Part shown: positions 52,778-61,994 of the stretch, piece after piece | Numbering within the stretch: position 1 is the stretch's first letter | How the letters are laid out: each line of letters starts with the position of its first letter | Source: Syntrophaceae bacterium UBA6087 | GTDB lineage: Bacteria; Desulfobacterota; Desulfomonilia; UBA1062 | Assembly (NCBI GenBank): GCA_002448235.1 | Contig: DIXF01000005.1 | Location: 186,001-250,000 of the forward strand | DNA length: 64,000 bases | Reading direction: 5' to 3' | Notes under the pieces: generated by a model | What the model was told of the DNA's origin: nothing | The model's database searches: none | Seen by the model: the letters and a program-made list of their open reading frames with translations, nothing else | Position numbers and translations under genes: made by a program

Positions 52778-53635
52778 TCAGGCCTCATCCGCTGAAACGA
52801 AATTTTTCTCCAGGGATTCCAAGAGCGTCTCCATATCGAAAATTCCCTTAAGAGACGCGACTCCTTCATGCTCAAGCCCTTGCCGGACCGACAGCGCCAG
52901 CGGAGGGGAAATTCCGGAAGCGGCCATGTCATCGAGCCGGGCGATAAGATCTTCCCGCTTGAGGTCGGCAACGATCCTTGCACGGGATATCCCGATGCAG
53001 CGGTGTATATGGGCGAGGAAATCCTCGAGATTATGGGTTACGATCACGACCGTTGTGTCCTTCAAGCCGGATATGATCCGTATCAGCTCGCGCCTGCCTT
53101 GAGCATCCATCCCGGCAGTCGGCTCATCCAGTATGAGCACCTCGGGTGAAGAAAGCAGCGCGGAGGCAAGGGCAAGCTTTCTCTTCTCCCCGGAACTCAA
53201 CCGGAAGGGAGAAATCCGCCTGAGCACATCGATATCCATCCCGAGCCGGCCCATGAGAGACCTTGACACCTTCTCGATCTCCTCCTCTCCCTGGTCGAAA
53301 AAATTCCTTAAGGCAAAGGTGAGCTCTTCGTATGCAGTCTCATGAAAGAACTGGTGCTCGGGAAACTGGAACAGCACCCCGATACGACGCCTGATGGAAA
53401 AAAGCTTTTTCGCCTTGGAGAGAGCCCGGACGCTTTGCCCGTCGAAGAGGACATCCCCCTTCGATGGGAGAACCAACGCATCGAGGAGTTGGATAAGGGT
53501 TGTCTTGCCGGAGCCTGCCGGGCCGATGACTGCGAGCTTCTCGCCCTGATCGATGGTCAGGCCGATATCCTTCAATGCCCATTCATCGCCGGGGATCTCG
53601 TACTTATAGGAAACATCGCGGCATTCTATTTTCAT
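52778..53635 (-). CDS. Energy-coupling-factor-type ABC ATPase (orphan)
   Basis: 285 residues. Seen: Walker A GPAGSGKT, the ECF-specific Q-loop FQFPEHQFFHETAYEEL, signature LSSGEKRKLALASALL and Walker B VLILDEP, followed by TAGMDAQGRRE. These are hallmarks of EcfA/CbiO ATPases that power vitamin and cobalt/nickel importers. No transmembrane EcfT or substrate-binding S component is encoded beside it. It overlaps polX by 4 nt (ATGA), so it is co-translated with a DNA-repair-type gene, which is unusual. Confidence 0.88.
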   Translation of the reverse strand: MKIECRDVSYKYEIPGDEWALKDIGLTIDQGEKLAVIGPAGSGKTTLIQLLDALVLPSKGDVLFDGQSVRALSKAKKLFSIRRRIGVLFQFPEHQFFHETAYEELTFALRNFFDQGEEEIEKVSRSLMGRLGMDIDVLRRISPFRLSSGEKRKLALASALLSSPEVLILDEPTAGMDAQGRRELIRIISGLKDTTVVIVTHNLEDFLAHIHRCIGISRARIVADLKREDLIARLDDMAASGISPPLALSVRQGLEHEGVASLKGIFDMETLLESLEKNFVSADEA

Positions 53636-55338
53636 ATCTTCTTCGCGAACAGCCTGACACCTTCGGCTCCGAAGGAATTGAGACAGGCCCCTGCGGTCAA
53701 AAACCCTTTCCGCGCAAGCTTAAGGCCGAATTCCATGTCATCAAGCCCTTCCACTGTATGCGCATCAGGGCTTAACACTATGATGCCGCCTGCGGATATG
53801 AACGGCTCGATGAGCCTCCAGTCGATATCCAGCCTTGAGGGATTGGCATTGAGCTCCAGGGCGACATTATTCCGAAAGGCTTCTTCGAGGACGGCGTCCA
53901 TGTCGACCTCATAAGGCTCCCGGGACAGGAGAATCCTGCCGGTCGGATGGGCCAACATGGTCGTAAACGGGTTCCGCAGGGCCGTGACGATCCTTTTCGT
54001 CATGGTCTCGCGGTCGATATCCATACCCGTATGGATGCTCGCAACCACAAAATCGAATCTCTCGAGAATTTCAGGCGGATAGTCCAGCGAGCCGTCTGCG
54101 AGAATATCCGACTCTATCCCTTTCAGGATTTCAATATCCCTGTACCTGGCCTTAAGCTCATCTATCTCCCTGTGCTGTTCGGCAATATCATCCTGGCTCA
54201 TCCCCCCGGCATAATAAGCGCTCCGGCTGTGATCGGATATCCCGATCCACTGGTATCCCCGCTCCCGCGCGCCGAGGACCATTTCCTCCAATGTGGAGGT
54301 GCCGTCGCTGAAGACCGTGTGGTTATGGATGGTCCCCCGGACGTCTTCACGCCGTATGAGCTCCGGTACGGTGTGACTGCGGGCAAGGGCCATCTCGACA
54401 TCCCTTCCTTCGCGCACCTCCGGCGGCAGGTACTGAAGGCCGAGCAGGCGGTATATCTCCTCTTCATCACGGGCAGCGATCATCTCTCCTTTACGATAAA
54501 CGCCCCTTTCATCGATCTCGACGCCGGTCTCCGCTGCGATATTCTTCAGTTCGTCGAGATGCCCGGCAGAGCCCGTAGCGATCAGGAGCCGGGCGGCCAA
54601 AGCATCCGGAGAGACGAAGATGAATGAAAGGGCGGGACGGACGGCCTTCGGCGGCATCTCGTATGCCCCCCCTTTGATCTCGACCCGCGGCTCTTTGAGC
54701 AGGCCCATGATCTTATCCATCTCACCCTCGCCGCCTTCTACCAGAAACTCAATCTTCTCGACGATTTCGGAAATCCTCCGGCACTGCCCCGCAAGGTGGA
54801 CCTGTATCCCGCTTGCGGCAAGGACCGAACGAATCTCTTCCGCATACGCCAATGCCAGATCGATGGTGAATTTCCCCCGATAGCTCATCACCCGCTCAAG
54901 GGCCCTGGGTAGACTTGAGACAAACTTGGCAGGAAAGGCCCTCAGCCCGGAAACCTTCCCTTCCTTCACCGCGTCCATAAGATCTTCCACTGATCCGATC
55001 GACCGCTGCTCGTGAAGGATTCTGATCCTTTTCATGCCGAGCCCCGGAACCTTCAGAAGCTCGTCGAGCCCGCTCGGAATCCTCGCGCGAAGCTCTTCGA
55101 GATCGGAAAAATCATGCCCCCTGACCCAGGATTCGATCCTGGCGGCAATCGTTTTCCCGATGCCGGGGATCCCGGAAAGACCGCCCTTCTCCAGCACCCC
55201 GCTCAGCGGCTCGTCAAGCTGCAGGACTGCGTGGGCAGCCTTGCGGTATGCCTGCACCTTGTAAGGGTTCTCATCGAGGAACTCATAAGCGCGGGCGGTC
55301 TCCAGCAGGGCTGAGGCGATTATACGGTTGTTATCCAA
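53632..55338 (-). CDS. polX: PolX-family protein with inactivated polymerase centre and intact PHP domain
   Basis: 568 residues from a TTG at 55338 (AGGGG seven bases before); the frame opens at 55386 inside mtaB. PolX enzymes combine gap-filling polymerase and PHP nuclease. Seen: helix-hairpin-helix segments (GIPGIGKTIAARI, KVPGLGMKRI), then the palm at 184-200 reading GQCRRISEIVEKIEFLV where active PolX has GS-RR-x6-DID; the first Asp is Lys195 and the second is Glu197. The third Asp position (normally DLR) reads ALS (about 236-238). The PHP domain is complete: HNH (338-340), SDHS, GIESD, ASIHTG, AHPTGR and SPDAH. A nuclease or phosphatase role is likely; polymerase activity is not. Confidence 0.9.
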   Translation of the reverse strand: MDNNRIIASALLETARAYEFLDENPYKVQAYRKAAHAVLQLDEPLSGVLEKGGLSGIPGIGKTIAARIESWVRGHDFSDLEELRARIPSGLDELLKVPGLGMKRIRILHEQRSIGSVEDLMDAVKEGKVSGLRAFPAKFVSSLPRALERVMSYRGKFTIDLALAYAEEIRSVLAASGIQVHLAGQCRRISEIVEKIEFLVEGGEGEMDKIMGLLKEPRVEIKGGAYEMPPKAVRPALSFIFVSPDALAARLLIATGSAGHLDELKNIAAETGVEIDERGVYRKGEMIAARDEEEIYRLLGLQYLPPEVREGRDVEMALARSHTVPELIRREDVRGTIHNHTVFSDGTSTLEEMVLGARERGYQWIGISDHSRSAYYAGGMSQDDIAEQHREIDELKARYRDIEILKGIESDILADGSLDYPPEILERFDFVVASIHTGMDIDRETMTKRIVTALRNPFTTMLAHPTGRILLSREPYEVDMDAVLEEAFRNNVALELNANPSRLDIDWRLIEPFISAGGIIVLSPDAHTVEGLDDMEFGLKLARKGFLTAGACLNSFGAEGVRLFAKKI

Positions 55339-56536
55339 GGGCACGCCCCTGCACATATCCGTCATGCGCCTCCTGAAGGACGACACTGACGAGATCGTTC
55401 ACCCCTGCTCCGCCCTCGGCTTTCACCTTCAGATAATTTGACGTGATCCCTTCAAAGGAACCTGCCTGAGACCGGGTGACAAGCATCTCTTCTTCTCTCC
55501 CGATCTGCGAGAGGACAAAGGCCCGCCTTTTTGCCCGGGAAAGTTCCCTCAATCTGAATGCCCGTTCCTTCACGACCCGGCTGTCAACCTGACATCCATA
55601 GGAAGCCGCCGGAGTCTTTGGCCTTTTCGAGTAAGGGAACACATGCAGGTAGGCAAGGTCGAGAGAAGAGACAAGCGCGTACGTCTGCTCAAACTGCTCT
55701 TCGGATTCTCCGGGAAAACCCACCATGACGTCCGACCCGATAGCGATATGGGGGTTCGCTGCCCTGATCGCCGTGATGAGGTCCCGATAGTAGGCGGCGT
55801 TATAGGGTCTGCCCATCCGCGCGAGTATCCCGTCCGATCCGCTCTGAAGCGGGAGGTGCATGTGCCTGCAGAGCCTCGGCTCTTTCGCCGTCAGCTCGAT
55901 AATCCCTTTCTTAAGCGTCCATGGCTCTATAGAACTGATGCGCACCCTCGGCATGGGGCTGTCTTGAAGGATATTCTCGATCAGGGCCTGTACGCCTCCT
56001 TCATAGAGGCCGATATTGATCCCCGTGAGAATGATCTCCCGGAACCCCGTCTCGTAGAGCTCACTGATTTCGCGCATGATGTCATCGAGGGGTCTGCTTC
56101 GGGGTACACCCCTTGCCTGAGGCACGATGCAGAACGTGCAATGGTTGTTGCACCCCTGCTGAACGTTGACGAACGCCCGGGAATGGCCGCAGAAGTCTTT
56201 AATGTGGGAAGGCAAAGGGATGCCTAAGGCCGCGCCCATATCCTCGAAGGCGATAACCTCGGCGCGGGGGGCCAAGCTCCTGATTTCATAGGGATAGACT
56301 TTTGCCTGGCAGCCTGTGACGATAAGCCGGGCATGATAATTTAACGCCTTGCGTATGAGCTTCCGGTCCTCTGCATCGGAGCGATGGGTGACCGTGCAGG
56401 TGTTGACGATATACAGATCTGCCCCGGGAGACGAAAAATCCTGCTCGGAAAAGCCTCCCCCCATCAGGGCCTCCCTGATGAGCTGGCTTTCATACTGGTT
56501 TACCTTGCATCCAAGGGTGGTTATCGCAAATTTCAT
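55331..56536 (-). CDS. mtaB: tRNA t6A37 methylthiotransferase MtaB
   Basis: 401 residues. It adds a methylthio group to N6-threonylcarbamoyladenosine at position 37 of tRNA, stabilising codon reading. Seen: the auxiliary iron-sulfur cysteines Cys10, Cys47 and Cys76 in the UPF0004 domain, the radical SAM motif CNNHCTFC (Cys129, 133, 136), then GINIGLYEGG and HLPLQSGSDGIL, and a C-terminal TRAM-like stretch. It overlaps polX by 8 nt (TTGGATAA). Confidence 0.94.
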   Translation of the reverse strand: MKFAITTLGCKVNQYESQLIREALMGGGFSEQDFSSPGADLYIVNTCTVTHRSDAEDRKLIRKALNYHARLIVTGCQAKVYPYEIRSLAPRAEVIAFEDMGAALGIPLPSHIKDFCGHSRAFVNVQQGCNNHCTFCIVPQARGVPRSRPLDDIMREISELYETGFREIILTGINIGLYEGGVQALIENILQDSPMPRVRISSIEPWTLKKGIIELTAKEPRLCRHMHLPLQSGSDGILARMGRPYNAAYYRDLITAIRAANPHIAIGSDVMVGFPGESEEQFEQTYALVSSLDLAYLHVFPYSKRPKTPAASYGCQVDSRVVKERAFRLRELSRAKRRAFVLSQIGREEEMLVTRSQAGSFEGITSNYLKVKAEGGAGVNDLVSVVLQEAHDGYVQGRALG

Positions 56537-56588
56537 ATCTTAAACAAGGGCGAACAAAGAATGATGTTCCGGTTTGCCGGGGAGATAC

Positions 56589-57161
56589 CTAGCCCTCATC
56601 CTTGAGCGTATGTTTGATCTCCTTGATGAACTCGTCGGAGGCCTCCACGAGCTTAACTCCTGTCTCGGCATTGCCCGAAGCATCGACAAGAGACCATATT
56701 GCCTTGCCGCGAGCCTTCTTTCCGGAAACCGAGATCCGCACCTCCTTGTCCACGGCAACCTTCTCTGCTGTCTTGAGCAGAAGGCTTTTGTCGTCGGCAT
56801 TGAGGAGATCCCCGCTCTCCGGTCCTTCGCCGATATCATAGATGACGGGTGCGCTGACTTTATGCCGTCTGAATTTCAGATGCTGCTGGAAGGCGTCCTT
56901 GTTTCCCATACTCCTGAGCTGAGAATCCATATTGTAGATCGTGTTGAAATATCTTACTTTCTGCTCGTGCCGTGCAACCTTCGACACATCTTTGAGCAGG
57001 TTTTTCTTCGCTTTCTGAAGCATGTTTACGAGATGGGTGAATGCGGCTTCATACTCCCGGTTCCCCTTGTTGGCAAGATAGGTATTGATCATGGAAGGCA
57101 ATCTTTTCTTTACCTGGACCTCGAAATCTTTGAGGGTCGTCTCGAATTCTTCTCTGGTCAT
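56589..57161 (-). CDS. Hypothetical protein, 190 residues
   Basis: 190 residues from the ATG at 57161, preceded by GGTGAT; the frame also opens at 57227. I do not recognise a family. Seen: a basic helical N-terminal half (VKKRLPSMINTYLANKGNRE, MLQKAKKNLLKDVSKVARHE) and a compact C-terminal part with RISVSGKKARGKAIWSLVDA. No signal peptide, membrane helix or catalytic motif. It is divergent from glgA and 52 nt upstream of mtaB on the same strand. Confidence 0.6.
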   Translation of the reverse strand: MTREEFETTLKDFEVQVKKRLPSMINTYLANKGNREYEAAFTHLVNMLQKAKKNLLKDVSKVARHEQKVRYFNTIYNMDSQLRSMGNKDAFQQHLKFRRHKVSAPVIYDIGEGPESGDLLNADDKSLLLKTAEKVAVDKEVRISVSGKKARGKAIWSLVDASGNAETGVKLVEASDEFIKEIKHTLKDEG

Positions 57162-57297
57162 GAGATCACCATAAAACAACCGTGGGGTAAAAATCAAATC
57201 AATGTTTACTATTGTCTCTGTATTCATTGAGATTAAAATTATCAGAGACCTGGAAGATTCTTTACCCGCCGCGTATGATTCTGGTATGATGTCTTCA

Positions 57298-58734
57298 ATG
57301 AAAGTTCTCTTCTGTTCGCCCGAAGTGGCGCCTTATGCAAAGACCGGAGGGCTGGCCGATGTAAGCGGCGCCCTGCCCCTGGAACTGAAAAATATCGGGG
57401 TCGACTGCAAGGTCGCCATGCCCCTGTACAAATCCATAAAAAAATCCGGGATCGAGTTCGATCACGTCATGGACCTCTCCTTCCTTGCCGGTCTCGGCAT
57501 CGCCCAGGCGAGGATATTTTCCCATAAGGACTTGTATTTCATCGAGAACAATATCTACTTCAACCGGGACGGCATTTATGCCTATGCCAACAGGGACTTT
57601 CCGGACAACCTCGAGCGCTTCGCGTTTTTTTCCCGGGCATGCCTGGAGCTTGCGCTGAGCCTCGGCGATGTGGATATCATCCACTGCAACGACTGGCAGA
57701 CAGCTCTCATCCCGGCGTACATCCATTCGCTCGACATCCGCAACCTGTCGACCTGTTATACGATCCATAACCTTGCCTATCAGGGAATATTCGACGCCAT
57801 GCTCTGGCCCAATCTCTTCCTTCCCTATGAATATTTCCGCCCCGATCTCATGGAATTCTTCGGTCACATAAACGTCATGAAGGCAGGGATCGTATTCTCC
57901 GACATGGTAACCACGGTGAGCCCCTCGTATGCGCGCGAGATCCAGACGCCCGCATTCGGCTCGGGCCTGGACGGACTCTTGAGGGCCGTCGCTCACAAGC
58001 TTACCGGCATCGCCAACGGCATCGATACGAAAGTGTGGGACCCCGGCGGCGACCCGCTCATCGCTCACGCTTTCAACCCGGACGATCTTTCGGGCAAAGC
58101 CCTGTGCAAGAAAGACCTGCAGAAGAGGCTCTTCCTTGAGGACCGACCCGCCCCTCTTTTCGGCATGATTAGCCGACTGGTGGACCAGAAAGGCATCGAT
58201 CTGGTGATCTCGATAATGGAACAGATCATAGCTTTGGGCGGGCAGGTGGCCATCCTGGGCAGCGGCGAAAAATGGCACGAAGAGAACTTGCGCAACATGG
58301 CTTCTCTCCATAAAGGGAAGCTCGGGATATTCCTGGGCTTCGACGAGGGCCTCGCTCACGTCATCGAAGCAGGGTCGGACTTCTTTCTCATGCCTTCGAG
58401 GTTTGAACCATGCGGCTTAAACCAGATGATCAGCATGCGCTACGGCACCATCCCCATAGTCACCCCTGTCGGCGGCCTTAAGGATACGGTCACGGCCTTA
58501 GGCGAAGGGGACCCCGCGTACGGGCTGCGTGTGCTTATGCCGACGGAAGGCTCTCTCTTGAACGCCATCCGGGAGGCCTGTTCCATTTACAAAGACAAAC
58601 CGGAGCTTTTTTCGAGCTTGCGGAAAAACGCCATGGAAAAGAATGTGGATTGGAAGCAATCTGCATTACAATATTACAGTATGTACAACAAAATGAAAGA
58701 TTTTCGAGAAAGAGCGAGATTAACCGAGTTCTGA
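57298..58734 (+). CDS. glgA: Glycogen synthase (ADP-glucose starch synthase type)
   Basis: About 478 residues from the ATG at 57298; starts at 57286 and 57289 are equally possible since no clear ribosome site decides. A glucosyltransferase that extends alpha-1,4-glucan from ADP-glucose. Seen: FCSPEVAPYAKTGGLADV with the substrate-binding KTGG, CNDWQTALIPAYIHS, NGIDTKVWDP, and the conserved end PSRFEPCGLNQMISMRYGTI. Other glycogen genes are not nearby. A TTTACC-N18-TATGAT pair just before the start may be its promoter. Confidence 0.94.
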   Translation: MKVLFCSPEVAPYAKTGGLADVSGALPLELKNIGVDCKVAMPLYKSIKKSGIEFDHVMDLSFLAGLGIAQARIFSHKDLYFIENNIYFNRDGIYAYANRDFPDNLERFAFFSRACLELALSLGDVDIIHCNDWQTALIPAYIHSLDIRNLSTCYTIHNLAYQGIFDAMLWPNLFLPYEYFRPDLMEFFGHINVMKAGIVFSDMVTTVSPSYAREIQTPAFGSGLDGLLRAVAHKLTGIANGIDTKVWDPGGDPLIAHAFNPDDLSGKALCKKDLQKRLFLEDRPAPLFGMISRLVDQKGIDLVISIMEQIIALGGQVAILGSGEKWHEENLRNMASLHKGKLGIFLGFDEGLAHVIEAGSDFFLMPSRFEPCGLNQMISMRYGTIPIVTPVGGLKDTVTALGEGDPAYGLRVLMPTEGSLLNAIREACSIYKDKPELFSSLRKNAMEKNVDWKQSALQYYSMYNKMKDFRERARLTEF

Positions 58735-58980
58735 ATTTTCTACAAATTGTAGATAAATGCTCCTGACTTAGGAAAAAGCTCACTTCGGCCCTGCCTGACC
58801 GGATACAGGAGGGACGTGGCTCCATAATTGATTTTATTGTTATCATTTCACTTTTTTATCCACAGGGAAAATTATTACGGATGGGCATAATCGAACGGCG
58901 TTGGGTTTGATCTTTTCCGGCGAGTAGAACATTATGCCCAACATACGTTATTTGAGGTTTCTTTCGTCTTGGAGGTTGAT
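58735..58980. promoter_or_regulatory. DnaA box and A+T-rich leader ahead of the DnaA-like gene
   Basis: A perfect DnaA box TTATCCACA lies at 58856-58864 inside an A+T-rich stretch (58826-58877), about 117 bases before the DnaA-like start. Only one perfect box is seen, so autoregulation is likelier than an origin, though weaker boxes were not searched by computation. The palindrome CTACAAATTGTAG spans 58740-58752, next to the glgA stop. Confidence 0.6.
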
Positions 58981-60321
58981 GTGGATCGTTATGCAATAAT
59001 TAAGGAATCTATCCTCTCAAAGGTTCCTTCAGCTCCAGAAAGGGCCCTCATCGAACAGATAGACATCCGGGAAGAGGACGGGACCGTAATTATTTTTTGC
59101 CCGAACAGTTTTTCACAGAAGTTTTTGAGCAAGCAGTATAAGGACCCTATCGTTCAATCCGTCCGGGCTGTGCTCGAACGGCCCGCGGACGTGCAGTTCT
59201 GCGTGAGACAGGAGGAGAGGCCCGCTCAAGAAGACTTTGCCCGGGAATATCCTGTGCAGATGACATTGCCGAGTTTCAGCACGCCTTCTCCCCAGAACGG
59301 CCTGAACAACAATTTCACCTTTGAAGAATTCATCGTGGGAAGGTGCAATGCCTTTGCATATGAAGCAGCTATGGCTGTCTCTGATGAAGATATCAGCAAA
59401 TATAATCCGCTGTATTTTTTCTCGGACATCGGCTTAGGCAAAAGCCATATCGCACACGCCATCGGGAACCGAGTGGTCAGATCCAAAGAAAGCGTTTCGG
59501 TCAAGTATACGACTGCACGGGACTTCTCCCAGGACTATGTGCATTCCGTCCGCAACAACTGCATGAACGACTTCAAAAGATCCTATGCCCCGGGCGAGCT
59601 CGACATATTTTTCATCGACGATGTGCATATATTCAAAAACAAGGAAAAGACTCAAGTTGAGCTCTGCCATGTCCTGGACGATCTGATCAGTGCAGGCAAG
59701 CAGGTCATCCTCTCCGGCTTCCGGCCTCCGTCGTCCATGTCGCAGATCGACAAGGGCCTTCGCTCGAGGTTTTCCTCGGGCCTGGTCATAGACCTCAAGC
59801 GCCCTGACAAGGATACACGGGTAAAAATCGTACGCTTCAAGGCAAAGAAGGCGGGGGTGGCCCTTCCGGAAGAAGTGGTGGAGTTCATCAGCACAAACGT
59901 CTTAAGTTCCATCAGGGAGCTCGAAAGCGCTGTTATGACCATCACCGCCATGGGCTCCCTCATGAAACGCCGGATCACTCTGGACCTTGCGAAAGAGCTC
60001 CTGGAAGGCACCCTGGAAAAACAGGAGAAAATTACCGTCGAGCTTATTCAGAACTTTGTATCCAAAAATTTCTGCATCTCCAAGGACACCCTGACTTCTC
60101 CTTCCCGGAAAAAGGATATCGTATATCCGAGGCAGGTGGCCATCTTCCTCTGCAGGCGCTATACCCGTGAACCTCTCCAGAACATCGGGAATGCGTTCTT
60201 AAGAAAGCACTCGTCCATCATCCACTCGCTCGAGACCATCGAGACCATGTACAAACAAAACCTCAAGGTGAAACGGGAGATAGATTTTCTCATCGAGAAG
60301 TTCGAGTCCGAGACATCGTGA
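58981..60321 (+). CDS. dnaA: Divergent DnaA-like replication initiator
   Basis: 446 residues from the GTG at 58981, with GGAGG at 58971-58975. Seen: domain I, then NNNFTFEEFIVGRCNAFAYE, Walker A as SDIGLGKS (usual GGVGLGKT; residues 148-155), Walker B IFFIDDVH, the RSRFSSGLVIDLKRPD arginine-finger region, and a domain IV helix-turn-helix (YPRQVAIFLCRRYTREPLQN, about 382-401). The DNA signature reads RKHSSIIHS where most DnaA have GRDHTTVLH, losing the Asp and changing both Thr to Ser. dnaN is not adjacent. It is a DnaA homologue, either paralogous or a fast-evolving sole copy. Confidence 0.85.
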   Translation: MDRYAIIKESILSKVPSAPERALIEQIDIREEDGTVIIFCPNSFSQKFLSKQYKDPIVQSVRAVLERPADVQFCVRQEERPAQEDFAREYPVQMTLPSFSTPSPQNGLNNNFTFEEFIVGRCNAFAYEAAMAVSDEDISKYNPLYFFSDIGLGKSHIAHAIGNRVVRSKESVSVKYTTARDFSQDYVHSVRNNCMNDFKRSYAPGELDIFFIDDVHIFKNKEKTQVELCHVLDDLISAGKQVILSGFRPPSSMSQIDKGLRSRFSSGLVIDLKRPDKDTRVKIVRFKAKKAGVALPEEVVEFISTNVLSSIRELESAVMTITAMGSLMKRRITLDLAKELLEGTLEKQEKITVELIQNFVSKNFCISKDTLTSPSRKKDIVYPRQVAIFLCRRYTREPLQNIGNAFLRKHSSIIHSLETIETMYKQNLKVKREIDFLIEKFESETS

Positions 60322-60340
60322 GGAGAGCCGGAATCAGGGT

Positions 60341-61600
60341 TTACAACTTCTGTATACCTGCTGCTTCCCTGCTCAGGTCCCGGAAGTCATCGACACCGGT
60401 AAAGAATTCACGCATCATCACCACCCAGTAATACCGGCCCCTTCTGGTCAGCCGCAGCTTCCCTCCTTCGATGCGCACGCCGCCTGCAAGGAGGAAAAAC
60501 AAGGTCTCGGGCCCGATCAAACGCCAGAGCGGCGCACCAAATCTCCTGCGGAAGGACTCGAGGTCCAGTGACAGGCCGAAGAGGCCCATGAGGAAGGCGT
60601 ATCCTGCCAGCTCACGAACGGAAAAGAGCTTTCTGGCAAACAGGGGGAACTTCCCCTGATCGATGAGCCGTCCATATGCCTGCAGCGAAAAGGTATTGGC
60701 ATAGATCCCCCCGCCCACGAGGCCGAACGCACCGCTGCCGGCGCCCACATACTCATCGTTCATGACGATATATTCATCGATCATGGATGTGCCCCTCTTT
60801 GAGAAGCACCAGGCAGAGCCGGGCTGATACGCTTCTTCCAGCCTGGAGAGAATTTGATGAAAGAAAAGCTTTTCCGTCCGGTGCGTCACGTTTCCCATGA
60901 GAGACTTCATCCTGCCTCTCGTGATGTCCGAGACCATCAGCGGGTAGAAGGTGATCTGGTCCGGACCTACGTCCGTAAGGATATCGAGGTCCTGCTCGAG
61001 CATCTCTGCGGTCTGGATGGGAAAATTGTAGATCATGTCGGCATTGAGCGTATTCACGAAGCCCTTTGCTTCCATGAGCTTTTGCTTTAAGACCGTACCG
61101 CTTCCGTACTTATCGTATCTGCCTACGGATTTCAGGATACGGTCACTGAATGTCTGGATACCTACGGATACCCGCTTAACCCCGGCGTCTGCGAGCATCT
61201 TCAAGAGATGCACATCGAGCCTGTCGGGATTTGTCTCAACCGAGATCTCATGCGGAGAGAAGTCCTTCTGCAGATTATCGATAAGGCCGAGAAGCTCTTC
61301 GGGAAGGATTGTGGGCGTCCCTCCTCCGATATAGACCCCTGAGAAGGCATATCCCCGTTCATGATACATCCTGAGCTCTTTTTTCAAGGCGTGGAAGTAT
61401 TCCCGCGCCTGGCTCTCACTGAACTGCACCCGGTGGAAAGAGCAGTACGGACAGAGTTCCGCACAGAAGGGGATATGAATATAGAGATGGATAGGCTTGT
61501 CAGGCGCAGGAGGAGGCTCCAGAGTGCCGCTGTTTTCAAAGGCGAAGCATTCTTTCGTCTTGCGCCTCATTACCCATGCGATGAAATCCTCTCTGATCAT
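60341..61600 (-). CDS. Radical SAM protein, HemN/HemW (coproporphyrinogen oxidase-like) family
   Basis: 419 residues. Seen: the radical SAM motif CAELCPYC with Cys46, Cys50 and Cys53, IGGGTPTILPEELLGLI, VSVETNPD, VKRVSVGIQTFSD and a C-terminal domain with ELAGYAFLMGLFGLSLD and a winged-helix end. It may be a coproporphyrinogen dehydrogenase-like enzyme, HemW haem chaperone or a ChuW-type haem-degrading enzyme; these are hard to tell apart by eye. The gene converges with the DnaA gene. Confidence 0.85.
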   Translation of the reverse strand: MIREDFIAWVMRRKTKECFAFENSGTLEPPPAPDKPIHLYIHIPFCAELCPYCSFHRVQFSESQAREYFHALKKELRMYHERGYAFSGVYIGGGTPTILPEELLGLIDNLQKDFSPHEISVETNPDRLDVHLLKMLADAGVKRVSVGIQTFSDRILKSVGRYDKYGSGTVLKQKLMEAKGFVNTLNADMIYNFPIQTAEMLEQDLDILTDVGPDQITFYPLMVSDITRGRMKSLMGNVTHRTEKLFFHQILSRLEEAYQPGSAWCFSKRGTSMIDEYIVMNDEYVGAGSGAFGLVGGGIYANTFSLQAYGRLIDQGKFPLFARKLFSVRELAGYAFLMGLFGLSLDLESFRRRFGAPLWRLIGPETLFFLLAGGVRIEGGKLRLTRRGRYYWVVMMREFFTGVDDFRDLSREAAGIQKL

Positions 61601-61604
61601 GACC

Positions 61605-61823
61605 TTACCTGAGCATCCTTATAAGATAAAATATCACGCTCAAGACAACGCTTATGAGAATAGAGGTGGTAATCGGGAAATAGATACGGTAGCCGGGCCT
61701 TACGATCCTGATGTCTCCCGGGAGTTTTCCCACCCAGGAAAGGTTCCCCCCTGCATAGAGAAAAATCCCTATTCCCGCGCATACAGTTCCGATCAGGATC
61801 AGGATCAAGCCGGCGTTTTTCAT
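61605..61823 (-). CDS. DUF2905 small membrane protein
   Basis: 72 residues from the ATG at 61823, the start that fits the family; a longer frame to 62009 is probably not used. Seen: a first helix GLILILIGTVCAGIGIFLY, the signature VGKLPGDIRIVRPGYRIYFP, and a second helix TTSILISVVLSVIFYLIRML. DUF2905 proteins are small two-helix proteins of unknown function found in many anaerobes. It lies directly upstream of the radical SAM gene on the same strand. Confidence 0.85.
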   Translation of the reverse strand: MKNAGLILILIGTVCAGIGIFLYAGGNLSWVGKLPGDIRIVRPGYRIYFPITTSILISVVLSVIFYLIRMLR

Positions 61824-61994
61824 GAACAGGTATATAAAGGAAACGGGGACATTATTCAAGGAAACAAGCCATGGGCGCATGCGCAAATTTTTTGCAAAAG
61901 CATAAAGCTCCCATGTGCATTGCATGCCCGGATTTTCCGTGATAAAGATCAGAACACATTGTATACGGGGCGATTGATCTTGGAGGGGGATATC

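Noticed and set aside
58735..58980. Replication origin
   Set aside because: Only one perfect DnaA box is visible and dnaN is not adjacent; evidence is too thin without a box count and skew plot.
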